NCBI GenBank assembly: GCA_900549995.1
Contig: URQQ01000124.1
Location: 1-6,521 of the forward strand
Source: an uncultured Lachnospiraceae bacterium
GTDB lineage: Bacteria > Bacillota > Clostridia > Lachnospirales > Lachnospiraceae
Direction of reading: 5' to 3'
DNA length: 6,521 nt
Shown: in pieces, positions 1 to 5,932 of the stretch
How the letters are laid out: every line of letters begins with the position of its first letter
How positions within the stretch are numbered: the stretch's first letter is position 1
The notes under the pieces: generated by a model
Told to the model about the DNA's origin: nothing
What the model saw: the letters and a program-made list of their open reading frames with translations, nothing else
Databases searched by the model: none
Program-made: the position numbers and the translations under genes

Positions 1-19
1 TAAAAAGGAGAAGCGGAAA

Positions 20-574
20 ATGATGTATTTACAATTATTCTTGAGCTTTATTCAGGTCGGAATATTCAGTTTTGGCGGTGGATATGCAGCTATGCCGTTG
101 ATTCAGAGTCAGGTAGTTACTAACCATAGGTGGCTTACCATGTCAGAATTTACAGATCTTATTACAATATCGCAGATGACTCCCGGACCTATTGCAGTTA
201 ATTCGGCAACTTTTGTAGGACTCAAGATTGCAGGTGTACTCGGGGCAGTGGTCGCTACGTTTGGATGCATTTTGCCGTCCTGTATTATTGTAACCGTGTT
301 AGCAAAATTGTATCTAAAGTATAGAAGCATGGATATGATGCAGGAGGTATTGCATTCACTTCGCCCTGCAGTAGTAGCAATGATAGCGTCAGCGGGAATT
401 TTGATTCTTATGACGGCTTTTTGGGGAAATGGTACGGTTACCTTTGTTAAAACAAAATGGGCTATGGTTTTAATTTTTATTATATGTGTAGCTTTATTGC
501 GGAAAACAAGGATGAATCCTATTTGGGTCATGGTGTTGGCAGGGATAATGAAAGTAATCGCATCGTTTGCATAA
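20..574 (+). CDS. Half-size chromate transporter (CHR) family membrane protein
   Basis: A 184-residue integral membrane protein of the CHR (ChrA) family. Members export chromate or related oxyanions, and many short versions have no proven substrate. Visible signatures are an N-terminal helix ending in SFGGGYAAMPLI (17-28), WLT before an EFTDL helix (38-47), the family PGP motif in SQMTPGPIAVNS (51-62), a glycine/alanine-rich helix ending at Pro86, and LRPAVVA (114-120). Further hydrophobic segments lie near 117-135, 147-160 and 168-184. The length matches one CHR domain, about half a full-length ChrA. Such short proteins usually occur as adjacent pairs working together, so a partner is expected just upstream; the TAA at the very left edge could be its stop, which I cannot prove. 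The start is the first of two adjacent ATGs, 9 bases after AGGAG-type site 6-10. The family assignment is firm, the chromate substrate is not. It appears unrelated to the galactoside genes downstream. Confidence 0.9.
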   Translation: MMYLQLFLSFIQVGIFSFGGGYAAMPLIQSQVVTNHRWLTMSEFTDLITISQMTPGPIAVNSATFVGLKIAGVLGAVVATFGCILPSCIIVTVLAKLYLKYRSMDMMQEVLHSLRPAVVAMIASAGILILMTAFWGNGTVTFVKTKWAMVLIFIICVALLRKTRMNPIWVMVLAGIMKVIASFA

Positions 575-584
575 ATTTTGATAT

Positions 585-597
585 ATTCACAGTGAAT
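585..597. repeat. Short inverted repeat just after the CHR gene
   Basis: ATTCAC (585-590) and GTGAAT (592-597) are perfect reverse complements around one central base. The dyad starts 11 bases after the CHR stop codon. It has no following T-tract and the spacer is too short for an RNA hairpin with all pairs formed. It reads better as a DNA dyad, such as a protein-binding site or part of a palindromic element, than as a terminator. Confidence 0.4.
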
Positions 598-606
598 TGC
601 CCATTT

Positions 607-632
607 AATTTCTGATCCTTGCGGAAGAAATT
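607..632. repeat. Hairpin with 2-base bulge in the gap after the CHR gene
   Basis: AATTTCT (607-613) pairs with AGAAATT (626-632). Inside it, TCC (616-618) pairs with GGA (623-625) across a TTGC loop, leaving GA (614-615) as a bulge. This gives ten pairs in all. No T-tract follows on either strand, so it is not a typical intrinsic terminator. It is the strongest of the four inverted repeats in this block. Confidence 0.45.
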
Positions 633-651
633 CCATAATATCATAATGTCT

Positions 652-673
652 AATAAAACCGTGGGACACACGG
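652..673 (-). terminator. Weak terminator-like hairpin reading leftward
   Basis: CCGTG (659-663) and CACGG (669-673) form a five-pair GC-rich stem with a five-base loop. Read on the minus strand, the stem is followed directly by TTTTATT (658-652), which is the arrangement of an intrinsic terminator. The stem is short for that job, and no minus-strand gene is evident for it to end, so this may be chance or a remnant. Confidence 0.3.
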
Positions 674-694
674 GGATAGCTCGCTTATGCTTTG

Positions 695-704
695 CCCTAT
701 AGGG
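695..704. repeat. Perfect 10-base palindrome CCCTATAGGG
   Basis: A perfect 10-base self-complementary sequence in the middle of the gap. It is the fourth inverted repeat within about 120 bases. A palindrome with no loop suits a dimeric protein-binding site better than an RNA stem. It lies about 180 bases before the symporter start, so a regulatory role is possible but unproven. Confidence 0.35.
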
Positions 705-839
705 AAATCGAACGAAAAGCTCACAATTCAAGTGTTGGCTAAGTGGTGGGAGTATGTAACCCCTATCATTTTGTGCACATTCTGTCTCATAAAAGATATG
801 GAGTTTTCCCACGCATTTTTGTATAGTAGTTACAACGTA

Positions 840-869
840 TTGAAAAGGCAGGATGACAAAGATTATTAT
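840..869 (+). promoter_or_regulatory. Candidate housekeeping promoter for the galactoside genes
   Basis: TTGAAA (840-845) and TATTAT (864-869) each differ from the sigma-A consensus at one position and are 18 bases apart. Transcription would start near 876, leaving a leader of only about 11 bases that just retains the GGGG ribosome site of the symporter gene. That tight fit is a reason for doubt. An alternative is the good -10 hexamer TATAGT at 822-827, which would give a more normal leader of about 50 bases but has only a poor -35 (TGGAGT, 799-804) and would need an activator. Either would drive the genes from 887 onward. Confidence 0.3.
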
Positions 870-886
870 ATGAAAAGGGGATTAAA

Positions 887-2257
887 ATGGAAGAGAAGAC
901 ATACCTGAAATGGCATAACAAAGTGGGATACGGAAGCGGTGATATTGCAGGAAACGTAGTTTATGCGTTCCTGTCATCTTTTGTCATGATTTACCTGACA
1001 AATACAATTGGCTTAAATTCAGGAATCATTGGCACATTAATTGCAGTATCCAAATTATTTGATGGTATAACGGATATTTTTTTTGGAACCATGATCGACC
1101 GGACAAAGAGCAAAATGGGTAAGGCAAGACCTTGGATGTTTTATGGTTTCTTTGGCTGTGCTATCACGCTCTACGGAGTTTTTGCGATCCCTACTAATAT
1201 GGGTAAAACCGCGCAGTATGCCTGGTTCTTTATTTGTTATACTCTGTTAAACGCAGTATTCTATACGGCAAATAACATCGCATATGCAGCATTGACTTCT
1301 CTGGTAACAAAGAACAGTAAAGAACGAGTGCAGATGGGTTCTTTCCGTTTCATGTTTTCCTTTGGTACAAACCTTGCAATTCAGTCTATTACTGTAGGAG
1401 CAGTTGAGCTTCTTGGTAACGGTGCAGCAGCATGGAGAATCATTGCGCTCATTTACTGTGTGATCGGTATCATCACCAATACGCTTGCTGTATTTTCCGT
1501 AAAAGAACTTCCGGAAGAAGAATTGAAATCTAATGGTCCTACGGGGATTGAGGATGATAAGCTTTCTTTCAAGCAGACTGTAAAGCTGCTGTTTGAGAAC
1601 AAGTATTTTTCCATGATTTGTGTGATCTACATTCTGCAGCAGCTTCGTGCAGCAATGGTTAATGTGGGAATTTTCTTTATGACCTATGTTCTGTTAAATA
1701 AGAACTTATTCGGTGTGTTCTCATGGGCTAACAATATCCCTCTGATCATTGCTCTGGCGATCACACCAATACTGGTAGCAAAGGCGAATGGAATGTACAA
1801 GCTGAACAAATACAGCTATGTATTTGCAAGCTTCTCCCGTCTGTTGGTAGTGTTTGCAGGTTATATGGGAAGTATCCCGTTGATGTTGTTATTTATCGCA
1901 ATGACCTCCTTAGGTGAAGGTCCGTGGCAGGGAGATATGAGTGCTGTTATTGCACAGTGTTCCGAGTATACCTATTTAAAGAGCGGAAAACGTATTGATG
2001 GTTCCATGTTCTCATGCACTTCCATGGGTATAAAACTTGGCGGCGGTATTGGTATTGCTCTTTCCGGATGGTTGCTTGACATCAGTGGATATATCAATAT
2101 GGATAATGCTGTTCAGCCGGCCAGCTGTATCAAAATGATGTACTTTATGTACCTCTGGCTGCCATTTATCTTTGATATCATCATTACGGTTATCCTTTCT
2201 TTCTTGAATGTGGAGGGTGCAAACCGCGAATTAATTGAAAATATGCAGGAATCATAA
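887..2257 (+). CDS. MelB-like GPH family sugar:cation symporter, probable galactoside permease
   Basis: A 456-residue membrane transporter of the glycoside-pentoside-hexuronide family within the major facilitator superfamily, with the usual length and about 12 hydrophobic segments. These proteins import sugars together with Na+ or H+. The family hallmark is clear: an N-terminal GYGSGD with Asp19, two helix-II acidic residues (FDGITD, Asp59 and Asp63) matching MelB Asp55 and Asp59 of the cation site, then DRTKSKMGKARPW (71-83). Aligned by eye, MelB Asp124 and Trp128, which contact the sugar, correspond to Asn130 and Ala134, so sugar recognition probably differs from melibiose. No PTS EIIA-like tail as in LacS is present. 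The ATG at 887 follows AAGGGG at 875-880. The beta-galactosidase genes directly downstream suggest lactose or another beta-galactoside as substrate; this is inferred from context only, so no gene symbol is given. Confidence 0.9.
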   Translation: MEEKTYLKWHNKVGYGSGDIAGNVVYAFLSSFVMIYLTNTIGLNSGIIGTLIAVSKLFDGITDIFFGTMIDRTKSKMGKARPWMFYGFFGCAITLYGVFAIPTNMGKTAQYAWFFICYTLLNAVFYTANNIAYAALTSLVTKNSKERVQMGSFRFMFSFGTNLAIQSITVGAVELLGNGAAAWRIIALIYCVIGIITNTLAVFSVKELPEEELKSNGPTGIEDDKLSFKQTVKLLFENKYFSMICVIYILQQLRAAMVNVGIFFMTYVLLNKNLFGVFSWANNIPLIIALAITPILVAKANGMYKLNKYSYVFASFSRLLVVFAGYMGSIPLMLLFIAMTSLGEGPWQGDMSAVIAQCSEYTYLKSGKRIDGSMFSCTSMGIKLGGGIGIALSGWLLDISGYINMDNAVQPASCIKMMYFMYLWLPFIFDIIITVILSFLNVEGANRELIENMQES

Positions 2258-2263
2258 ATCAAT

Positions 2264-2295
2264 AGCCTCTAAAGTTTTCTTTAGGGGCTTATTTT
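2264..2295 (+). terminator. Terminator-like hairpin between the symporter gene and lacL
   Basis: AGCCTCTAAAG (2264-2274) pairs over 11 positions (one G-T) with CTTTAGGGGCT (2279-2289) around a TTTT loop, and is followed by TATTTT. This is the structure of an intrinsic terminator, with a slightly interrupted T-tract. It starts 6 bases after the symporter stop and ends about 20 bases before lacL, leaving no room for a promoter between them. It may therefore act as a partial terminator or as a 3'-end stabiliser of a processed transporter mRNA. Confidence 0.75.
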
Positions 2296-2315
2296 AGAAA
2301 AGGAGAAGATAGAAC

Positions 2316-4217
2316 ATGAATGCAGATATGAAATGGTTGGATAATCCGGAAGTATTCCGGGTAAATCAGCTGGAAGCGCACAGCGATCATACTTATTATG
2401 AAAGCTATGAAGCACTGGAAAAGAAGGAAAATGCACTGATCCAGTCTTTAAATGGACAGTGGGAATTTGCTTTCAGTAAGAATGTTAAGAGCAGACCGGA
2501 AAACTTCTATGAAGAGGATTTTGATGCGAAAAACTTTGATAAGATCATGGTGCCGGGCCATATTGAACTGGCTGGATATGATAAGATCCGCTACATCAAT
2601 ACCATGTACCCATGGGAGGGAAAAGAATACCGCAGAGGCGCCTACAGTATGGAGAGCACCGGAGACGGAGCCGGAATGTTCAGCGAAGCTGAGTATAATC
2701 CGGTAGGTTCCTATATCAAACGCTTTGATCTGGATCCGGAGCTGTGTTCCAAGAGAGTCCGTATCTGCTTTGAAGGCGTGGAAGAGGCAATGTATCTGTG
2801 GCTGAACGGTCAGTTCGTAGGATATGCAGAGGATAGCTTTACTCCTTCCGAGTTTGATCTGACACCATTCATCCGGGAAAAGGGCAATGTACTGGCGGTA
2901 CAGGTGCATAAGATGAGTACGGCAGCATTCCTGGAAGATCAGGATTTCTTCCGCTTTTTTGGAATTTTCAGAAACGTTACACTGCGTGCGGTTCCTAAGA
3001 TTCATCTGGAGGATGTGTGGTTCCGCCCGGAATTGTATAAGGATAATGCGAGCGGCAAATTATCCGTAAATCTGAAAGTATCCGCACCAGAGAACCGGAA
3101 AATCAATGCCCGGTTTGTGTTAAAGGATCAGGAAGGCAGTGTTGTGCTGGAAAAATCTGCTGCCCTGCAGGAGAAAAACGGAATCTACACTGAAGAAATT
3201 CAGACAGATGATGCGCAGGTAAAAGCCTGGGACAACCATCACCCGTATCTGTACCATGTATATGTGGAGCTGACGGATGAAAGCGGAAATCTGTCTGAAG
3301 TAGTACCGTATGACATCGGCTTTAGACGGATCGATGTGATCGACAAGGTGATCCATTTAAATGGGAAACGCCTGGTCCTGACCGGTGTGAACCGTCACGA
3401 GTGGAGCCCTAAAACAGGCCGCTGCATCAGTATGAACGAAATGAAGTCCGATATTGAATGCATCTTAAGAAATAATATCAATGCCGTGCGCACCTGCCAT
3501 TATCCGGATCAGATCCCGTGGTATTATATGTGCGACGCAGCAGGAATCTATATGATGGCTGAAAACAACTTAGAAAGCCACGGAACCTTCCAGAAGCTTG
3601 GTGCGATCGAACCTTCCTGCAACGTGCCGGGATCAATCCCGCAGTGGAAAGAGGCTGTGGTAGACAGAGCCAGAAGCAACTTTGAAACGTTTAAAAACCA
3701 TACCGCCATTTTATTCTGGTCCCTGGGAAATGAGTCCTATGCTGGGGATGATATCGAGGCCATGAACACCTATTATAAAGAGAAACAAGACGGCCGCCTG
3801 ATCCATTATGAAAGCTCCTTCTATAACAGAGCTTATGAAGACACAATTTCCGATGTGGAAAGCCGTATGTATGCAAAGCCGTATGAGATCGAAGAATATT
3901 TGGACAATGATCCGAAGAAGCCTTACCTCTTATGTGAGTTCATGCATGACATGGGAAACTCCATGGGTGGACTTGGCACCTATATGCACCTGATTGATAA
4001 ATATGACATGTACCATGGTGGATTTATCTGGGACTTTATTGATCAGGCTCTTTATGTGAAGGATGAAGTTACGGGGAAAGAAGTGCTCCGCTATGGTGGA
4101 GACTTTGATGACAGACCTTCCGATTATGAATTTTCAGGAGATGGAATTGTATTTGCAAACCGTGTGGAGAAGCCGGCTATGCAGGAAGTGAGGTATTATT
4201 ATGGTTTATACAGATAA
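2316..4217 (+). CDS. lacL: Beta-galactosidase large subunit (GH2, LacL type)
   Basis: The 633-residue catalytic large subunit of a two-subunit family GH2 beta-galactosidase, which hydrolyses lactose and related beta-galactosides in the cytoplasm. The order is a jelly-roll sugar-binding domain (about 40-225, with YAEDSFTPSEFDL), an immunoglobulin-like domain (about 230-335) and a TIM barrel (about 338-630). Residues matching E. coli LacZ are His361 (His357), His395 in TCHYPD (His391), Glu420 and His422 in NNLESHG (the Mg2+ site, Glu416 and His418), acid/base Glu473 in SLGNES (Glu461) and nucleophile Glu541 in LLCEFMHDMGNS (Glu537). The protein stops after EKPAMQEVRYYYGLYR, at the end of LacZ domain 3, as lactobacillar LacL does at about 626-628 residues. 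Domain 5 is supplied by lacM, which overlaps by 17 bases. LacZ Asn604 is replaced by Asp609, and residues about 103-127 form an extra loop. AAGGAG lies 10 bases before the ATG. No frameshift or truncation is seen. Confidence 0.95.
   Translation: MNADMKWLDNPEVFRVNQLEAHSDHTYYESYEALEKKENALIQSLNGQWEFAFSKNVKSRPENFYEEDFDAKNFDKIMVPGHIELAGYDKIRYINTMYPWEGKEYRRGAYSMESTGDGAGMFSEAEYNPVGSYIKRFDLDPELCSKRVRICFEGVEEAMYLWLNGQFVGYAEDSFTPSEFDLTPFIREKGNVLAVQVHKMSTAAFLEDQDFFRFFGIFRNVTLRAVPKIHLEDVWFRPELYKDNASGKLSVNLKVSAPENRKINARFVLKDQEGSVVLEKSAALQEKNGIYTEEIQTDDAQVKAWDNHHPYLYHVYVELTDESGNLSEVVPYDIGFRRIDVIDKVIHLNGKRLVLTGVNRHEWSPKTGRCISMNEMKSDIECILRNNINAVRTCHYPDQIPWYYMCDAAGIYMMAENNLESHGTFQKLGAIEPSCNVPGSIPQWKEAVVDRARSNFETFKNHTAILFWSLGNESYAGDDIEAMNTYYKEKQDGRLIHYESSFYNRAYEDTISDVESRMYAKPYEIEEYLDNDPKKPYLLCEFMHDMGNSMGGLGTYMHLIDKYDMYHGGFIWDFIDQALYVKDEVTGKEVLRYGGDFDDRPSDYEFSGDGIVFANRVEKPAMQEVRYYYGLYR
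4190..4193 (+). promoter_or_regulatory. Ribosome binding site of lacM inside the lacL coding end
   Basis: GAGG lies seven bases before the lacM ATG at 4201, with a further AGGAAG at 4183-4188, all inside lacL codons. Together with the 17-base overlap it fixes the lacM start and points to translational coupling, in which ribosomes finishing lacL help open lacM so that the two subunits are made in similar amounts. Confidence 0.65.
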
Positions 4218-5154
4218 TGGGAAATTGAGAGTGGTCTATGGTGATTATGTGCTCGGTGTACACGGAAAAGGGTTCGACTATACGTTCTCTTATGCTCAGG
4301 GCGGTCTGGAGTCTATTGTAAAAAACGGCTATGAATGGCTGTACCGTTGCCCGAAGCCGACCTTTTGGAGAGCACTGACAGATAACGACCGAGGAAGCAA
4401 ATTCCATATTAAAAGCGGCAGCTGGATGGCAGCAGATACGTTTATCGACTGTCAGAATGTCGAAGTCATCATGGACGGTGAAATGCAGAAGCAGTATGCT
4501 CCGGACAATAACGTTTATGGTGGCGATGTATCTGCAGATGAGATCATTGTAAAATTCACCTATAAGACCATCAGCAATCCTTCCGCGACGGTTCTGGTAA
4601 GCTATACTGTGACCGGAAACGGAAAAATCAGGGTGGATGTAGAATACCACGGAGTAAAGGGTCTCCCGGAGCTTCCTGTGTTTGGCATGAGATTCATTAT
4701 GCCGACACTTGCAGACAGCTACATGTATGAGGGCTTATCCGGAGAAACCTATCCGGACCGGAAAGCAGGCGCTGTAAAAGGGGTATATCAGGTGAGTGAT
4801 TTAAGCCTTACCCCATACCTTGTTCCGCAGGATTGTGGAATGCATATGGATACGGACTGGCTGGAGGTTACGAGATATACGAGCCTTGATAACAGCAGAA
4901 GAGATTATTTTTTACAGATCTTAAGAATTGAAAAAACAGATGAGCCGTTTGCTTTTTCCTGCCTGCCATATACAGCAGAAGAGATTGAAAACGCAACACA
5001 CCATGAAGAACTGCCGCCGGCAAGAAGGACTGTTCTGTGCGTTTGTGGCGCAGTAAGAGGTGTTGGTGGAATTGACAGCTGGGGAAGTGACGTGGAGGAA
5101 GCATACCGTATCAATGCAGAAAATGTTATTTCCTATTCCTTTGCCATCTGCTAA
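4201..5154 (+). CDS. lacM: Beta-galactosidase small subunit (LacM type)
   Basis: The 317-residue partner of LacL, corresponding to the C-terminal domain 5 of LacZ (the beta-galactosidase small-chain fold), at the usual LacM length of about 320 residues. Visible signatures are GDYVLGVHGKGFDYTFSY near the start, GGLESIVKNGYEWL, FWRALTDNDRGS (DNDRG at 61-65), PELPVFGMRF in the middle, and the C-terminal GVGGIDSWGS. Trp294 there matches LacZ Trp999, which forms part of the sugar-binding wall of the active site, so this subunit should be needed for activity. The reading frame is shifted by one base from lacL. The start ATG lies 17 bases before the end of lacL with its own GAGG site, so this is a true separate gene of the LacLM type and not a broken LacZ. 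The sequence before DNDRG begins near the LacZ domain 4/5 boundary, so no domain 4 equivalent is encoded in either gene. The stop at 5154 is followed by a 76-base gap. Confidence 0.94.
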   Translation: MVYTDNGKLRVVYGDYVLGVHGKGFDYTFSYAQGGLESIVKNGYEWLYRCPKPTFWRALTDNDRGSKFHIKSGSWMAADTFIDCQNVEVIMDGEMQKQYAPDNNVYGGDVSADEIIVKFTYKTISNPSATVLVSYTVTGNGKIRVDVEYHGVKGLPELPVFGMRFIMPTLADSYMYEGLSGETYPDRKAGAVKGVYQVSDLSLTPYLVPQDCGMHMDTDWLEVTRYTSLDNSRRDYFLQILRIEKTDEPFAFSCLPYTAEEIENATHHEELPPARRTVLCVCGAVRGVGGIDSWGSDVEEAYRINAENVISYSFAIC

Positions 5155-5230
5155 GCCTCCGCGCAATCGGAAAAATAACCATCGTGTGAAACGAAATGGA
5201 AACATCTGTGTATTGTATGGGGAATGAAAA

Positions 5231-5887
5231 ATGAATCTGGAAGAACGTATAAAAGCAGGCATGCTGTTTTATGAATCCGGGCATGTAGATCCGGTCAATC
5301 AGGAGATAGAAGAACGCCTGAAAAATGAGCGGAAAGACTGCAAAGAATGGATGTTTGATTATAATCACTGCAGACCGGGAGATCAGGATCGGCGGCTAAA
5401 AATTTTAAAGGAACTGCTTGGTTCTTGTGGGAATCATGTGTATATCGAAGATGGGCTCCATATGTCTTACGGGAAGCATGTATATTTAGGTGATTATTTC
5501 TATGCAAATTTTAATCTGACAATCATTGATGATGGAGAGGTACACATTGGAGACCTGACAATGATCGGCCCCAATGTGACCATCTGCACAACTGGGCATC
5601 CGGTCGATCCCCACTACAGGGAAATGGCAGCGCATTACTCCCTACCGATCTATATTGGTAAAAATGTGTGGATCGGCAGTAATGCTGCCATTTTGCCGGG
5701 TGTTTCCATTGGCGATAATACCGTGATCGGGGCCGGCAGTGTGGTAACAAGGGATATTCCGGCCAATGTAGTAGCAGTAGGAAATCCCTGCAGGGTTTTA
5801 AGAGAAATCAGTGATCGGGATAAAGAGTATTATTTCCGGGATATGAAAGTAGATTTCCCGTATGTATCAGAAAAGAAAATGGATTAA
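5231..5887 (+). CDS. lacA: Galactoside or maltose-type O-acetyltransferase (LacA/Maa family)
   Basis: A 218-residue acetyl-CoA-dependent sugar O-acetyltransferase. It has an N-terminal helical maltose-acetyltransferase domain (about 4-62) and a left-handed beta-helix of hexapeptide repeats (about 70-190, for example IGDLTMIGPNVTI, IGKNVWIGSNAAI and IGDNTVIGAGSVV). Members are cytoplasmic trimers with active sites between subunits. The catalytic histidine is His123 in TGHPVDP, matching His115 of E. coli LacA. The tail VGNPCRVLREISDRDKEYYF is very close to the LacA tail, and the length is only slightly above the 203 residues of LacA. The insert KDCKEWMFDYNHCRPGDQDRR in the N-terminal part fits this family. 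Its place after lacLM supports galactosides as acceptors, probably to detoxify ones that cannot be used; a maltose-type acceptor cannot be excluded by sequence. The ATG follows GGGGAA at 5219-5224. No terminator separates it from lacM, so co-transcription is likely. Confidence 0.88.
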   Translation: MNLEERIKAGMLFYESGHVDPVNQEIEERLKNERKDCKEWMFDYNHCRPGDQDRRLKILKELLGSCGNHVYIEDGLHMSYGKHVYLGDYFYANFNLTIIDDGEVHIGDLTMIGPNVTICTTGHPVDPHYREMAAHYSLPIYIGKNVWIGSNAAILPGVSIGDNTVIGAGSVVTRDIPANVVAVGNPCRVLREISDRDKEYYFRDMKVDFPYVSEKKMD

Positions 5888-5903
5888 GACAGAACCAGAA
5901 ATG

Positions 5904-5916
5904 GCTTTCGGAAAGC
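5904..5916 (+). repeat. Small hairpin just before the galK ribosome site
   Basis: GCTTT (5904-5908) pairs with AAAGC (5912-5916) around a three-base loop. It ends three bases before the AGGTGG site of galK and has no T-tract. With five pairs it is weak; it could mildly affect galK translation or be chance. Confidence 0.25.
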
Positions 5917-5932
5917 AAAAGGTGGATGGATT

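Larger units (their letters stand above)
575..886. other. 312-base intergenic gap without a convincing gene, left part rich in inverted repeats
   Basis: No protein family is recognisable here. Open frames exist on both strands: one crosses 687-908 on the plus strand, and two on the minus strand run through about 528-812 and from 669 leftward into the CHR gene. None has a Shine-Dalgarno site I would trust or a recognisable product. The left part (585-704) carries four short inverted repeats, listed separately. The right part (about 740-886) is the leader and promoter region of the symporter gene and includes an 8-base palindrome, TGTGCACA, at 772-779. No clear rho-independent terminator follows the CHR gene on the plus strand. 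The stretch could be a regulatory leader, a small structured RNA or a decayed mobile or repeat fragment; the sequence alone does not decide. Confidence 0.6.

Noticed and set aside
109..669. Minus-strand open frame of 186 codons through the CHR gene
   Set aside because: Most of it is the antisense of the clear CHR coding sequence, and the remaining part has no recognisable domain or ribosome site.
528..812. Minus-strand open frame of 94 codons across the gap
   Set aside because: No family signature and no convincing ribosome site. It is kept only as a hint that the gap may be decayed sequence.
687..908. Open frame of 73 codons running into the start of the symporter gene
   Set aside because: No recognisable family, no ribosome site at its start, and its end overlaps the well-supported symporter start. 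Its last 13 codons are simply the symporter ribosome site and start read in another frame.
2235..2263. Promoter inside the end of the symporter gene (TTGAAA then ATCAAT)
   Set aside because: The -10 hexamer matches only three of six positions, and the transcript would start at or inside the hairpin.
2448..3005. Minus-strand open frame of 185 codons inside lacL
   Set aside because: It lies opposite conserved GH2 coding sequence and its translation shows no domain, so it is a shadow frame.
4200..4217. lacL/lacM junction as a frameshifted, broken lacZ
   Set aside because: Both ends match natural LacL and LacM termini, lacM has its own ribosome site, and two-subunit enzymes with this layout are known.
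4177..4650. Minus-strand open frame of 157 codons across the lacL/lacM junction
   Set aside because: It lies opposite conserved LacM sequence, with no family signature.
5163..5178. Terminator after lacM formed from TCCG and CGGA arms
   Set aside because: Only four pairs with no T-tract on the plus strand; too weak to call.
5155..5230. Possible catabolite-response element around GTGTGAAACGAAATGG before lacA
   Set aside because: The match to the CcpA consensus fails at its leading TG, and the right half-site is poor.
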